Counted from the first letter of the stretch, positions 42,392-54,437 are shown. The stretch: 64,000 bases of DNA from Eublepharis macularius (GCF_028583425.1 NC_072805.1:16006001-16070000); one strand, 5' to 3'. Program-made: numbers and translations. Notes: generated by a model not told the origin, from the sequence alone.

Positions 42392-42951
42392 CTCAGGTGG
42401 GTTTGTGATTGGGTTTGGAGAACCTAGGGGGTAATTAAGAGCATGTTAGGGAATAATTTTATAATTTGATACATTTTTTCTTTAGAGTGCAACAATAAAT
42501 GAAGAGCATTGTGTGAATGCAGTCCTGGGTCTACTGCAACATGGCAGTTTATCACACAATACTAGAGGTACATTTTGATCCAGTATTTTGCCTAGAATAA
42601 TTCTAGCACTTTAGAATGGACTACATTATATTAAAAAAATTTCTCTCCCCTTCTTCTTTTGTTACAGCTCTAGATAAAACACCGGGAGCATTGCATGATT
42701 GGTTTCCATAAGTGTGGGTGTGTTTGATCATAAATTGTTTACAATTGACCACTGAGGAAGGCCTTAGGGCCGAAACACGTCTGGTCGGTTTTCCACTGTA
42801 CCTTGGTCTGTTTGTGTTGGTCATGGCACTGTACCATCATCTGTATCTTGAGATGTTTTAGCAAGTTTTAGTATATGTATGTAGCCTGCCATTCAGGCCT
42901 TATGTTTTAAACTTGTTTTTATTCACATTGGTGCACATCTATAATAAATAC

Positions 42952-42957
<6 letters not shown>

Positions 42958-43027
<70 letters not shown>
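42958..43027. repeat. (TA)n microsatellite, about 35 units
   Basis: Uninterrupted TA dinucleotides; likely cruciform-prone and polymorphic. The open frames across it are meaningless YI repeats. Confidence 0.97.
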
Positions 43028-43030
<3 letters not shown>

Positions 43031-43204
43031 CCCCTTTTGTCCCCCCCATTCTTCCAACAATGCCACCTTTAATAATGATGATGATGATGATGACGACATT
43101 GATGACGATAACAACAACAACAACAATAAGGGTTGTTGGGTGCACTTAGTGGCCCACTGGCTCCTCAGTCGAGACCTGTCTGGTTTGGGTAATCCTACTG
43201 GTTG

Positions 43205-44880
43205 TTGTTATTGTTGTTGTTATTCATCTCATTAATACCCTTGCCAATGGTCCTAGAGAAAACAAAAATAGGTTATTATATTTCTGATCAGGCTGGGAAA
43301 ATAAACCATTTCCTGTATATGGATGATTTGAAATTGTCTGCAAAGAGTCCCACTGAACTTGAATCATTGCTTAATACAGTGAAAATGTACAGTGATGATA
43401 TTCAAATGAAATTTGGCTTAGACAAATGTGCAGTACTCCCCATGCAGCAGGGAAAAGTGAAAAATATTGACGGAATAGAACTTGAAAATGGCGACATTAT
43501 GAAATCATTATCAAACAATGAAAATTATAAATATCTTGGAATATTAGAATTAGATAACATCCTGCATGTGATAGTAAAAGAAATGATTCAGAAAGAATAT
43601 ATCAAGAGAGTACGAAAATGCTGAAGTCAAAATTAAATGGTGGAAATACAATCAAGGCCATAAATACATGGGCAATTCCAGTGATCAGATATCCAGCTGG
43701 AATAATAAATTGGACACAAAGCGATTTAGAAAAATTGGATCAAAAAACACGAAATCTAATGAACATGCATCACTCTTTACACCCAGAAAGTAATGTTGAC
43801 AGGCTATATTTACCACAAAAAAAATGGTGGAAGAGCACTGTTACAAGTACATCAGGTAGTGGAAGGAGAAAGGAGAGGCCTGAATGATTACATCAGTAGA
43901 CGTACAGAAAAATTACTTCAGGCTGTGAAAACAGAGAACATATTAAAAACAACCAAAACAAAGGCCGAATACAAGAAGAAACAGTTTGAGACTAGATTAA
44001 ATGGCTGGAAGAACAAACCCTTACATGGGTAATATCTAAAAAATATTGAAGGGAAAAGTGACAACAGCCTAACTTGGGTATGGTTGTATTGTCGAAGGCT
44101 TTCACGGCCGGAGAACGATGGTTGTTCTGGGTTTTCCGGGCTGTATTGCCGTGGTCTTGGCATTGTAGTTCCTGACGTTTCGCCAGCAGCTGTGGCTGGC
44201 ATCTTCAGAGGTGTAGCACCAAAAGAGCATGTTAGGGTATGGTTGAAGATGGGTACAATCAAGAAAGAAACTGAAGGTCTGATCTTCGCAGCACAAGAAC
44301 AAGCATTGCAAACAAATGTTATGAAAGCCAAAATTCAGAAAATCAGTGAAAATCCAGAATGTTGACTTTGCCAGGAGAAAGATGAAACTGTGTCCCACCT
44401 TATTTGTAAATGCAACAAAACTGCACAGACGGACTACAAAGCTAGACCTGACAGGGTTGGCCATTGAGTAAAAAGTATAATCTGTCAGTATCAAAGAATT
44501 CATGGGAATATCAGGTGGAAAAGGTGCTAGAAAATGATCAAGTCAAGATCTTAAGGGATTTTAGAATACAAACTGATTGACACCTTGAACATAATACACC
44601 AGACGTAACAGTAGTGGGAAAAAATTGAAAAGTTGGATAATTGACACTGCAATTCCGGAGGATGCCAGAGTCAAAGAAAAAGAACAAGAAAAAATGATTA
44701 AATATAGAGATCTGGCAATAGAAACCACCCAACTATGGATGAAGAATACAACAGTAGTTCCCATTTTCATCGGGGCGCTAGGAACTATTTCGAAAAACTT
44801 TGCAACATATGGAAAAACTGCAGCTTTCTGATATAACAACTACAGAACCGCAAAAGACGGTGTTACTTGGAACAACGTAC
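43205..44880 (+). mobile_element. R4/Dong/Rex6-type LINE, decayed
   Basis: GKINHFLYMDDLKLSAKSPT (YMDD reverse-transcriptase box), ENYKYLGILELDNI, KSKLNGGNTIKAINTWAIPV, RNLMNMHHSLHPESNVDRLY and, at the end, TTVVPIFIGALGTISKNFAT. This wording is known from LINEs with a restriction-like endonuclease. Interrupted by a small retroposon at 44087-44234. Preceded by GTTGTTGTTATT-type repeats, a possible insertion preference. Confidence 0.72.
44087..44234 (+). mobile_element. 148-bp retroposon, TATTGTCGAAGGC family, in the R4-like LINE
   Basis: Starts TATTGTCGAAGGCTTTCACG, passes CGTTTCGCCAGCAGCTGTGG and ends near GGTGTAGCACCAAAAGAGC. Flanked by 11-bp repeats GGGTATGGTTG (44076-44086, 44235-44245). 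Confidence 0.82.
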
Positions 44881-45004
44881 ATTTTACACGATACCTGGCT
44901 GATACTTGGGGTCTCTGGTGGAAACTTGTATCAGCTCAGCAAGGCCAATGATAACATGTGATCTTTATTCATTATTGATTGTGTTGTGTGAAATGTGAAC
45001 AACA

Positions 45005-45215
45005 ACAACAACTGCGCTTATATACTGCTCTTCTAGACAGAGTAATGTCTCAGAGTAACGAACAAGTTTATGTTATTATTATCCCCACACTCCAGCTGGG
45101 GAGCTGGGGCTGAGAGGAGTGGCGGACTCAAGGCCATCTACTGAGCTCATGGCAGTAGCGGGATTCAAACCAGTAGAGTTCTGATTCATAGCCGAACCAC
45201 TTAACCACTCTGTCA
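45005..45215 (-). mobile_element. MIR-like SINE, reversed and old
   Basis: GCTTATATACTGCTCTTCTA, TTATTATCCCCACA, GCGGGATTCAAACC and CCACTTAACCACTCTGTCAC. Confidence 0.6.
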
Positions 45216-45788
45216 CAACAACTGTCTTTACCCTACCTAAAGTTTCCCACTCCCTCAAATGAGTCCACCCATTCGTCTTTGTGACTTCTTATGCCCGAGC
45301 TCCCTGGCAGGATATCTGTGAGGTGCTACCTCTCTTCGTTTCTTCCTTCCACGCTCAGCTCCATTGAACTTCTGCCCTACCTGAATAATTCTTACCCAAC
45401 TGGCAGAGTCAAACCACATGTAGCAGCGCTTGCTAGAATCATCTTGCAACACACCCTCCCTTCTTCCTTTCCCTCTGATGCGTCTCTCAATACCTCTTAC
45501 CAGAAGAACCTGCTATTTTTTTGCTTCACCTTCCAGGCAGAGTATGGCACAATACAATGCTCTGTAGTCTGACTGGCACTTTTTGATTTCCTTCAAAGCA
45601 TGAACACAGAGCTTGACCCAGTAAGGTGAGGAAATTTTTTTGGTACTTGGACTGTATATGTCAGGATTGTGGCCCTTGGTGGGAAATGGGAATCTGTGTG
45701 TCTACTGACAGCTGACTAATCGTCTCAGCCTGGTACTAGTTTTTTTTGCTGTGTAATTTTCCATGAACTTGACACTAATTAGAAAGAA

Positions 45789-46429
45789 TAATAACAATGA
45801 GGGAAAGTGGTCCCCAATACACACTAAACAAAAGAGGAAATTCCTAAGAGACCACTAATACAATTATGAAGATTGTCTCAGTATAAATAAATACAATTTA
45901 TAGGTCAAACCAATGGCATAGAGAGTCACCATTGCCTCACATAAAAAGACTAGGAATAATGGAGCGGTAGAATTCTTGGCTTGAAAAAGGAACTGCGAAA
46001 CGGGCTGTCTAAAGAGCTGGCACACACCTTGCCAACTGCCCAGGAGATTTGGGAATTTTTCCTCCTGGAGCATACTCACCCATAGTTGGATATCAGCAGA
46101 AATCCTGTCTATCACATATCAAAGAGACAATTATTGAAATCAACAGATGATTAATACTTACCTGAAAGGGACATTGTGACAAGAGACAATTATTGAAATC
46201 AGCAGATGAAAGGGATATTGTGACAATTGACTAGTAATGTGATTTCTCCACAGGCTCTGGTTGTGATATGAATAAACCATTGCTCAGTTGAAGGATATTA
46301 CATTATTACATATGTTTTGACCAAAATATTGCTATACTTGGTTTGACCTATAAATTGTATTTATTTATACTGAGACAATCTTCATTATTGTATTAGCTGT
46401 CTCTTAGGAATTTCCTCCTTTGTTTAGTG
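45789..46429. mobile_element. 641-bp fold-back retroposon, same architecture
   Basis: Flanked by exact 15-bp repeats ACTAATTAGAAAGAA (45774-45788, 46430-46444). Arms of 91 bp (45822-45912 and 46429-46339 reversed) share GAAGATTGTCTCAGTATAAA. A 33-nt end outside the left arm resembles the 30-nt end of the 31.85-kb element (AATGAGGGAAAGT / AATGAGAGAAAGT). Inside is a direct repeat of GACAATTATTGAAATCA. Confidence 0.83.
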
Positions 46430-46974
46430 ACTAATTAGAAAGAAACAAATTTTACTATGAGAAAGTTAAACATTCCATGTAAACTAATTTCTCTAGAGTA
46501 CCGCATGGACTAGTACAGACATTGCTGGCAGGATAGGTACCATCAATCTATTTGTTTATTAAAAACATTCATTTTGGACAACGGCTCTTGTCCTTCTAAA
46601 GAATCCAGAGAATATGCTTTGCCCTCTCCTTATCACACCTGCCTTCTAGTTTTATTTGTCTAAGCAGTTAATACTAGTTTAAAACAGAACAAAATACTAC
46701 CCATCCAGCAATATGAATAGCATTCTGCAAGTAATAGAGTAGATGTTTTGATTGGTGTTTTGAAATTTGATTGAGACATTTATTTCTTTGTTTAAAACAC
46801 TTACATTGATTGTATTGTATAGCTGATTGAGATCAGTTGAGCATATAACAAAGAGTCTGCTTGATAAAAGACTTCTGTGTTGCTTCTTCAATCTCCATGT
46901 TAACACTCAAGACCAGTCACAGCAAAATGAATGCAATTCACACCATAACAGTTAAAATCACAGATAAGAACAGC

Positions 46975-47428
46975 TGTCATGCGGGAATTCCGCCCTGAGG
47001 TGGGGTCCATTGTGGAGGTGAGGGAAGGAAGAGAAGACTGACATGCCTTGAAAGCAGTTATAGCTTTTATCGAATACATAAAGCAGACAGAATTTCAGCA
47101 ACATTGCATTATATTTACCCAAACGAGGCTTGGCCAGGTTGATGAAGCATCACTGACTGGTCAGGAGAAATCTAGCAAAGGAGATTTCTGCCTCACCCTC
47201 GTCTTTGGGGCTGCCTTTTATACCCCTTTCCCCTCTTCTCTGAGATCTTATTTGGGATGCCTTATGTGGGCTTCTCCAACTGGACCCTCCCACTGACAAA
47301 GATTCCTAATGCAGTTAAATGTTTTCAACGTGGGTTGAAATATAGCTTAGGTTATTTTGATTTCATTCATTCGTACCCTGGAACTACCTAATTTGGGTAA
47401 CTCCCCCTTTGTGGCCATAACATGTTCC
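46975..47428 (-). mobile_element. Candidate solo LTR on the minus strand (fossil)
   Basis: On the minus strand it runs from TGTTATGGCCAC to CCCGCATGACA, with GGGGTATAAAAGGCAGCC as a TATA box and GATAAAAGC as a polyadenylation-like signal. No internal region adjoins it. Confidence 0.42.
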
Positions 47429-47869
47429 ATCCATGATCTTTATGCTTCTGTCACCTCCTAAGGACTTTGGCCCTGGGTGGACGCCACTTCCCCATGCTTC
47501 TCCCTGCAGTTTCAGGCCCTCCAATATCTCAGGGAAAATTGCACCTTTTTTACCTTATAAGGAATACGCCGACTCTTTATCTCCCTCTAGTGGACTAAGG
47601 GCTACATATGCAAATATATCAAACCCCATTAATGTCAATAGGAGAAGCAATACACGTCTTCTGGGAACTGGAAAGTCAAATTCCAGAAAGGCAGCACTTC
47701 GCAACTAAGGGGCTCTAATAGAAAGATACTGGTAGTTCTTACAGGTAAGAGGAAGAGCATTACTCAGAAGACTGAGAAGTCTCCTCTCATTAGGAAAGAT
47801 TTAAGAAATCTTTGTAAAACTGGCATCTGTGTCATCAGTTCTGCACCACATTCCTTACAAATGTTTCCG

Positions 47870-49835
47870 TGCAGGTCATGGTACGGTACTGGTTGCCCTT
47901 ACAGATGATTTTCATACGCAGCTGGATCAGGGCGGGTCGGTGCTGTTTAATGCTACATCACATGATTGCTACTAATTTTTAAAATTGTGTTTAATTGTCT
48001 TATATATTTATTGGTGCTGTTAGATCTGTCAGCAGCGTTTGATACGGTTGACTACAATCTGTTGACCCACCGTCTCACTGATGTGGGGATAGCAAAAGAG
48101 CTGGCAAAGCTCATAGCCTACACCATCTACACCTTTGAAATACTGCTTCCACTCCACCACACCGGAAGAAACAAACGGCTTGTGTGGACTTTATGCCGAG
48201 CGATTTTGTGTGCTCAATAAAGGTAACATAAAAACGGAAAGGACAGACAAAATAATTTAATGACTCATACCCAGTAAATATAATGGGATATTGGACTATT
48301 GGACTATATGATTGCTTGTATGTTATGAATTGTAACAGATACGTACTGTGCAGAATATAACATTGAAATTGATTATTTATGTGCATAGGGTGTCTCTTTG
48401 TAACCCCATTTTTCACCTCCTTGAGCCTCAGCTTTTTGATTACTGGCTTATTAGGAGGTTTCCCTCTTGAGTTTGGTGCTGTTAGATCTGTCAGCAGCAT
48501 TTGACATGGTTTACTACAATCTGTTGACCCACCGTCTCACTGATGTGGGGATACAAGGGACAGCCTTGCAGTGGCTTATCTCTATGGTCGGGGACAGAGG
48601 GTGGCACTTGGGGAAGAGTTGTCATCTCACTGCCCATTGGAGTGCGATGTCCCGCAAGTGGCGATTCTCTTCCCTTTATTGTTCTATATGCACCCCCTCG
48701 CCCAGCTGGCACAAAGTTTCAGACTGGGTTGTCACCAGTACGCGGATAACACCCAGTCATATCTGTTGATGGGTGGCCGGCCTGGCTCTGCCCCGGATAT
48801 CCTGGTAAGAGCCTTGGAGGCTGTGTCTGGCTGGGTGAAGCAGAGTTGACTGAAGTTGAACCTTGCAAAGATGGAGGTCCTGTACTTGGATCGTGGGTTG
48901 TTAGATTTGGGGATCCAGCTCCCAGCCTTTGATGGGGTGCCACTGGTGCCTGCTCCGATGGTCAGGAGTCTGGGAGTGCTACTGGATGTCTCCTTGTCAA
49001 TGGAGGCTCAGGTTACAGCAGTGGCCCGGTCTGCTTTTTTCCATCTTTGGCAGGCCTACCTTTCGACCCAGGACCTAATGACATGGTCCATGCAACGGTC
49101 ACCTCCGGATTGGACTACTGTAACTTGCTCTATGTAGGGCTTCCCTTAGTTTTGACCTGGAAATTACAACAGGTCCAGAATGCTGCTGCATGCGTCCTCA
49201 CCGGTGTTCTATTTAGGATGCATATTACTCCCATCTTGCAGCAGCTACACTGGCTCCCCGTGGAGTTCCGGAATCAATCCAAAGTGTTGGTTTTGACCTT
49301 TAAAGCCCTTAGTGGACAGAGACTGGCATACTGGCCTCTCACCATATGTGCCCCAGAGAGTGCTGAGATCAGCCAACAAACATTTACTGGTGGCCCTGTG
49401 TCCCAGGGAGGCTAGACTGGCCTCGACCAGAGCCAGGGCCTTTTCAGTCCGGGCTCCGACCTGGTGGAACTCTCTATCAGAGGAGACGCGGGCCCTCCGG
49501 GATCTTCTATCGTTCCAGCGGGCCTCCAAGACTGGGATGTTCTGCCAGGCATATGGTTGAGGCTGGTCCAATAGTCATCGGAAAGCCTCCCAACCAGGGG
49601 GTCATGTGATCATCTAGCCCCCATATGAGCTATAGCTGACTGAAAGGCCTGTTCCCCTCCTTTCCCCCCACCCCTTTGTGTATAATTGGCACGGATGGGG
49701 TGTAAGGTCACTGTCTGGGGGTGGTGATAATTCTGTGGTTTTATTGAAGTTTTTAATGTAAATTATGTTTTACTGTTGTAACCTGCCCTGACCCCACTTG
49801 CGGGGAGGGCAGGATAGAAGTTTAATAAATAATAA
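47870..49835 (+). mobile_element. L2-clade LINE, decayed, with an internal 81-bp block repeated
   Basis: Same protein wording as the 5.0-kb copy: [84 protein letters not shown]. Tail CTGCCCTGACCCCACTTGCG then GGGAGGGCAGGATAGAAGTT. 48011-48091 and 48473-48553 are 77/81 identical and bracket about 380 bp of foreign sequence. Confidence 0.83.
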
Positions 49836-49960
49836 TAATAACTATGAAGTCAAGAAGGTGAGCTGTAGAAAAGCCCTTTGTGGAAAAGCACTAACTCTTT
49901 GAGTGGGGAGTGTTCCTTTTGGAATATTGACAGGAGACCTGATATGAAGTTTAATAATTA

Positions 49961-50345
49961 AAAAACCATCCTTAGACAAAAATGATGTGGCCAACTATCG
50001 CCCAGTCTCTAACCTGCCCTTTCTGGGCAAAGTGATTGAAAGAGCAGTAGCTGACCAACTCCAGATCTTCTTGTTTAACTCTATTGCTTTGGATTCTTTC
50101 TAGTCTGAATTCAGACCAGGAAAAGGGACAGAGGCAGCACTGGTAGCTTTAGTGGATGATCTCCATCTGAATATAAACAAAGGCCATGCTTCCTAATTGC
50201 TTCTATTGGATCTATCTGCAGCCTTTGACACAGTAAACCATGCCATCCTGTTGAGGCATTTAAAGACAGAAGTGGGCATCAAAGGATATGCCTTGGACTG
50301 GTTTAAATTGTTTCTCATGGAATGGACTCAAAGGGTTTCGCTTGA
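49961..50345 (+). mobile_element. Older L2/Jockey-type LINE fragment
   Basis: Frame with DVANYRPVSNLPFLGKVIER, GTEAALVALVDDLHLNI, LLLLDLSAAFDTVNHAILLR and GIKGYALDWF; two stops. Truncated at its 3' end by a SINE tail. Confidence 0.75.
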
Positions 50346-50349
50346 ATTC

Positions 50350-50515
50350 AGCTGGGTGACCTTGGGTCAGTCACAGCTCTCTCAGAGCTCTCTCAGCCCA
50401 ACCCACCTCACAAAGTGATTGTTGTGGGGATAATAATGACATACTTTGTAAACTGTTCTGAGTGGGTGTTAAGTTGCCCGGAAGGGCGGGACGTAAATTG
50501 AATGTTGTTATGTTA
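50350..50515 (+). mobile_element. MIR-like SINE, 3' two-thirds
   Basis: Starts at CAGCTGGGTGACCTTGGGTC and ends CGGAAGGGCGGGACGTAAAT. The tRNA head is missing where it abuts an L2 fragment. Confidence 0.8.
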
Positions 50516-50529
50516 TAAGAGGTGTTCAG

Positions 50530-50925
50530 TTTGGCTTGTGGGGGAAGCTTATTGTGAGGTCTAGCCCCCACTTATCCTCAAGCCCTGCCTTCTCTTCCTC
50601 CCTGCCTCTTTACTGCCATATTGAGTTCCACTCACTGCCAGCTAGTACAGGTAGTCCCTCTCAGTTCTTTGGCATCCTTCCACCGCCAGCCATTCCAGCC
50701 TACATTAAACACCTAGCATTTATGCTCTCACACCTGAACGCTGCCCCCTCAGCTGTTCTATATGGGAGATACTGTAATTTGCCTTACTCAAATAAACTTT
50801 GCCAATGTGTTTTGAAAAAAGTTGACTCCCTGTCCCATATGATATTGGAATGCCCTCATTATAAATTTTATCGTGAATTATGGATTGCCCCATTTTAACT
50901 AAATTATCTTCCACTGTATTAAAAT
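50530..50925 (+). mobile_element. LINE 3' end remnant with zinc-knuckle C-terminus
   Basis: Plus-strand frame NKLCQCVLKKVDSLSHMILE then CPHYKFYRELWIAPF; C-x-C...H...C pattern near the end of the protein. Family not assigned. Confidence 0.5.
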
Positions 50926-50929
50926 AATA

Positions 50930-51172
50930 ATAATAATAACATTTGATTTATATACCATCCTTCAGGACAACTTAATGCCCACTCAGAGCAGTTTACAAAG
51001 TATGCCATTATTATCCCCACAACAAAACACCTGTGAGGTGGGTGGGGCTGAGAGAGCTCCGAGAGAGCTGTGACTGACCCAAAGTCACCCAGCTGGCTTC
51101 AACTACAAGAGTGGGGAATCAAACCCGGCTGTCCAGATTAGAGTCCCACGCTCTTAACCACTACACCAAAAG
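50930..51172 (-). mobile_element. MIR-like SINE, reversed
   Basis: ATATACCATCCTTCAGGACA then CCAAAGTCACCCAGCTGG and GGGGAATCAAACCCGG, the complement of the plus-strand copies. Confidence 0.82.
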
Positions 51173-51395
51173 GTTATGTGGTTCCCTAATGTAGTTCCCT
51201 GTAGGTGGATAGAGACCCAAGGACTACATTGGTGGTGGCCAAGCCTCTCTCTGCCATGATTTTCTTAAAGAAAAAAGACTCCTCCTTATCTTTTGCTGAA
51301 GATCATTGGCTCAAACGAGCTTGACATGAAAGGAAAGAATTGCTTTGAATTTCAGCACTTGACAGCTCCGCAGGCTGAAGTTAATCTATCCAGCA

Positions 51396-52853
51396 ACTTA
51401 TTGGAAATGGACCAAAAAATGTAGGTCTGCCTTCTCTGGCAGTTGAAAGGATCTCAAACAACTCCAAAGAACCACAACAGAGAAAGAGCTCTGGAAACCA
51501 CTAGCTGGATTTATTCAGCCAGTTTGGTGTAGTGGTCAAGAGTGCCAGGACTCTAATCTGGAGAACCGGGTTTGATTCCTCACTCCTCCGCTTGAAGCCA
51601 GCTGGGTGACCTTGAGTCAGTCATGGCTCTCTCAGAGCTCTCTCAGCCCCACCCACAATACATAGTGTTTGTTGTGGAGTTAATAATAAGACACTTTGTA
51701 AACTGCTCTGAGTGCGTGTTAAGTTGTTGTTATTGTTATGTTGTTGTACATCAAATGTTGTTATCATCATCCTCATCCTCATTATTGTACAGTGATTGGG
51801 CCACAAGGGGACACACCGGGGTTGTTTACAAGTTGCCAGTTCAGCTGGCTTTTATTAAAAGTTTCTCTGCAAGTCTCAGGAAATGAGCTAAAAAATCATG
51901 GAGGACAACTGCGGTACTGTAAATCTGGAAGTTCTTGGATTTGAATGTCCTCTGCCATGCGGGTGGCCTTAAAAAAATCTATTCTTTCTTGGTCTTATTG
52001 CCCTCCTCACTCCATCTGCAATATATGGCTACAGATCTGTGACCATGCAGGATTATTTTAAGGACTGCAACAAAATTGAATATGAGAAGGGTATTCATAC
52101 TCAATAGAAGTGTGAATTATCATCACTGTAAGTTGAGAGCCTCTAGTGAAATGCAAGGAGGGGAAAGGTATAGAGGCCCCTACCCCACGCACTAATAAAA
52201 GTTTGCAATTCCTAGTCTTGTGAACCCTGTGGGCACTTTTGGCCATTCGAGTGGCTGCCACCACACAATGGCTACCATGATGTGCTGGGCCCATGTTGGA
52301 GGTTACAGGCCAAATTTCTTCCTATGATCTCCCTACACTGGAGGAAACCGGTTCTCAAAGCGTGCTCTCTGCAGACACAAATGTTGTAAGCTAGCCTGAG
52401 ACCATTCGCAGGGAGGGCGGGGTGTAAATAAAATAAAATAAATAAATAAATGGGTCGGTCAGATGGGTCGGTTGATCGATAGATCGATAGATCATGTGGT
52501 ACCTCCTTGGCTATTTTGAAGAATCCCTCCATGTCGGGTACCAACCTCCAGAGGGAGACCAGAGTTCTCCCATAATTACAACTTCTCTGAAAACTAGAGA
52601 TCTGTTCCTTACAGAATGGCCTTCCATAATAAGGCTGCCTGTAATGTAACAAAATGGTTCAGGAAGATACTTGAATAAAGGGTTAGGGACTGTGGTCTAT
52701 ACTACCGTGTATAGTTTGTGCTGTCTGTTGCTGTAAGTAGGATCCTACTATGTAATTTTTGCATTGTTTAATGCATCATGTTGATACCTATGCTTTGCTT
52801 TAGTTTTGTTTTCAGATTTCTAGTTGGCTTCAGAGCCCTACTTTGTTTGATGC
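51396..52853. repeat. Second copy of the duplicated 5' flank, with later insertions
   Basis: Collinear with 8325-9152 and in the same orientation. Interrupted by a MIR-like SINE near 51517-51780 and by a segment at about 52320-52630 that includes an L2-type tail (GGGAGGGCGGGGTGTAAAT). Confidence 0.88.
51517..51780 (+). mobile_element. MIR-like SINE inserted into the duplicated flank
   Basis: AGCCAGTTTGGTGTAGTGGT head, GCTGGGTGACCTTGAGTCAG core. Absent from the matching place near 8455, so it inserted after the segmental duplication. Confidence 0.85.
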
Positions 52854-52918
52854 CAGAATAGCTTTGCAGAAGAAAATGACACAGGGCACAATCTATTGTC
52901 CTGTAGCAGGATGGGAAA

Positions 52919-53172
52919 GAAAGCCATTTTGGTGTACTGGTTAAGAGTGCAGGACTCTAATCTGGAGAACTGAGTTTGATTCCCCACTCTGCCGCTCGAG
53001 GCCAGCTGGGTAACCTTGGGTCAGTTACAGCTCTTTCAGAGCTCTCTCAGCCCCACCCACCCCACAGGGTGATTGTCGAGAGGATAATAATAACATATTT
53101 TGTAAACTGCTCTGAGTGGATATTAAGTCGTCCTGAAGGGCGGTATATAAATGGAATGTTGTTGTTGTTGTT
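52919..53172 (+). mobile_element. MIR-like SINE
   Basis: Head AAGCCATTTTGGTGTACTGG, core GGGTAACCTTGGGTCAGTTA, tail CTGAAGGGCGGTATATAAAT. Confidence 0.82.
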
Positions 53173-53984
53173 ATATGCCCAACAGGACTTCGTGCAACCC
53201 CCTCTTCCCCCGTGTACACCAGGTATGCAGCTGTTCCAAATACCCTTTCTTCATCTGGCAGGTGTTCCAATCCCTTGATTGTTTTGAATTTTCCTTTCTT
53301 GTACCTTTTCCCAGCTCTTGAGTCAGTTAAACCTTCTGAAACAATTTAGAGCAGTGTTATGAGAACAGGAATGTATATGAATGCTGTATTCAAGGAGAGC
53401 GAACTGTTGTTCTTGGCTTTTACTTTGGAACCTGAAGAATAAACTAGAAAGGTAGAAACGTTGGCTTAAATATTCTACTTTGCTGCCGTTGGTGACCTTC
53501 TCAGTCTGTGGCAGAGCATGTTCTTCTGATGTGGAGTCCAGTCCCTATGGTGCAAGGTGCTTCAGCTAATGTGCAGCCAGCATCTTCCAATGAGCAGAAG
53601 GCACCTAACTCCAGAGGAACGTGTTCTACAGCGGAGGGCCCCCTTTTCCAAGATATGAAGAGGAATCCACATGGAAGCAAGGCATAAGACTAGGCTATCT
53701 TCTTAAGCCAAACCAAACCTATAAACCACACATCATAGCTATAAAACAGCCACTGCCTTAAGAAGCTCCATATAAGGCCAGAAAGATTTCTGACCTCAGA
53801 GAGGGGTGCTGAGAGAGAGAAGCACTGCAAGCTCCCTTTGACAACATAAAAAGCAGCAGTTACCTGACATTAATTGAGACCTGCGGGCTCCTTGGAAGGC
53901 CAAGAACGGAAGAAAAGACAGTTTTTGAAAAACTTCCCTGTCCTGCTCTGTGGCGCCTTATTTGGTAGAGAGGGCAGGAGAGAA

Positions 53985-54437
53985 CTTGGATTATAGTAAA
54001 TTGGACAGTGGGGTCCTCCAAGGTAACGGTTGAGCTATTGCTCAGTGGAAGAGGCTTCCTGGGAGGCGGTGGGCTCTCCTTCCTAGGAGGTATTTAAGAA
54101 GAGGCCAGATGGTCATCTGACAGCTATGATGATTCTCTGACTTAATAGGAATGTTCCAAGATGTGGAGAGGGAGGGCATGAAGGGATGAGCCGGTACTTG
54201 GCTCTCATGGCCCTTCTATGCCCTGGGTAATGCCTATCACCACTTTGGGGTCAGCAAGGAATTCTCCTCCAGGCCAGATTGGCCAGGGATCCTGGAGGTT
54301 TTTTGCTTTCCTCTGGGCATACAGCAGGGGTCACTAAGGGAAGTGAAGGGGGATAGCTGTGAATTTCCTGTGTTGTGCAGGTGGCTGGACTAGATGACCC
54401 TTGGGTTCCCATCTGGCTCTATGTTTCTATGTTTCTG
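53985..54437 (+). mobile_element. CR1 LINE 3' end, old subfamily
   Basis: GAGGTATTTAAGAAGAGGCC, AGGAATTCTCCTCCAGG, GGTGGCTGGACTAGATGACC and the octamer tail TCTATGTTTCTATGTTTCT. Confidence 0.75.

Larger units (their letters stand above)
49842..52853 (-). pseudogene. Ghost carboxylesterase copy between genes A and B (non-coding remnants only)
   Basis: Two separate homologies in the order expected for a minus-strand gene. 51396-52853 matches 8325-9152, the 5' flank of gene C, interrupted by a SINE (51517-51780) and by a second insert (about 52320-52630). 49842-49960 matches 12867-13020, the end of gene A intron 10, sharing AACTCTTTGA, TTTGGAATATTGACA and AGACCTGATATGAA. No coding exon survives that I can see; LINE and SINE insertions fill the rest. 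Confidence 0.6.

Noticed and set aside
42740-42800. Stem-loop GGAAGGCCTTAGGGCCGAAA as an RNA gene
   Set aside because: This GAGGAAGGCC...GCCGAAACACGT wording is a common end motif of vertebrate retroposons; no independent RNA-gene evidence.
42913-43149. Open frames of alternating Tyr-Ile on both strands
   Set aside because: They are translations of a (TA)n microsatellite, not genes.
51270-51329. Exon 1 of the ghost esterase (ATGTCAAG at 51329 on the minus strand, as in gene C)
   Set aside because: Only eight bases agree with gene C; what follows is not a signal peptide and has no donor.
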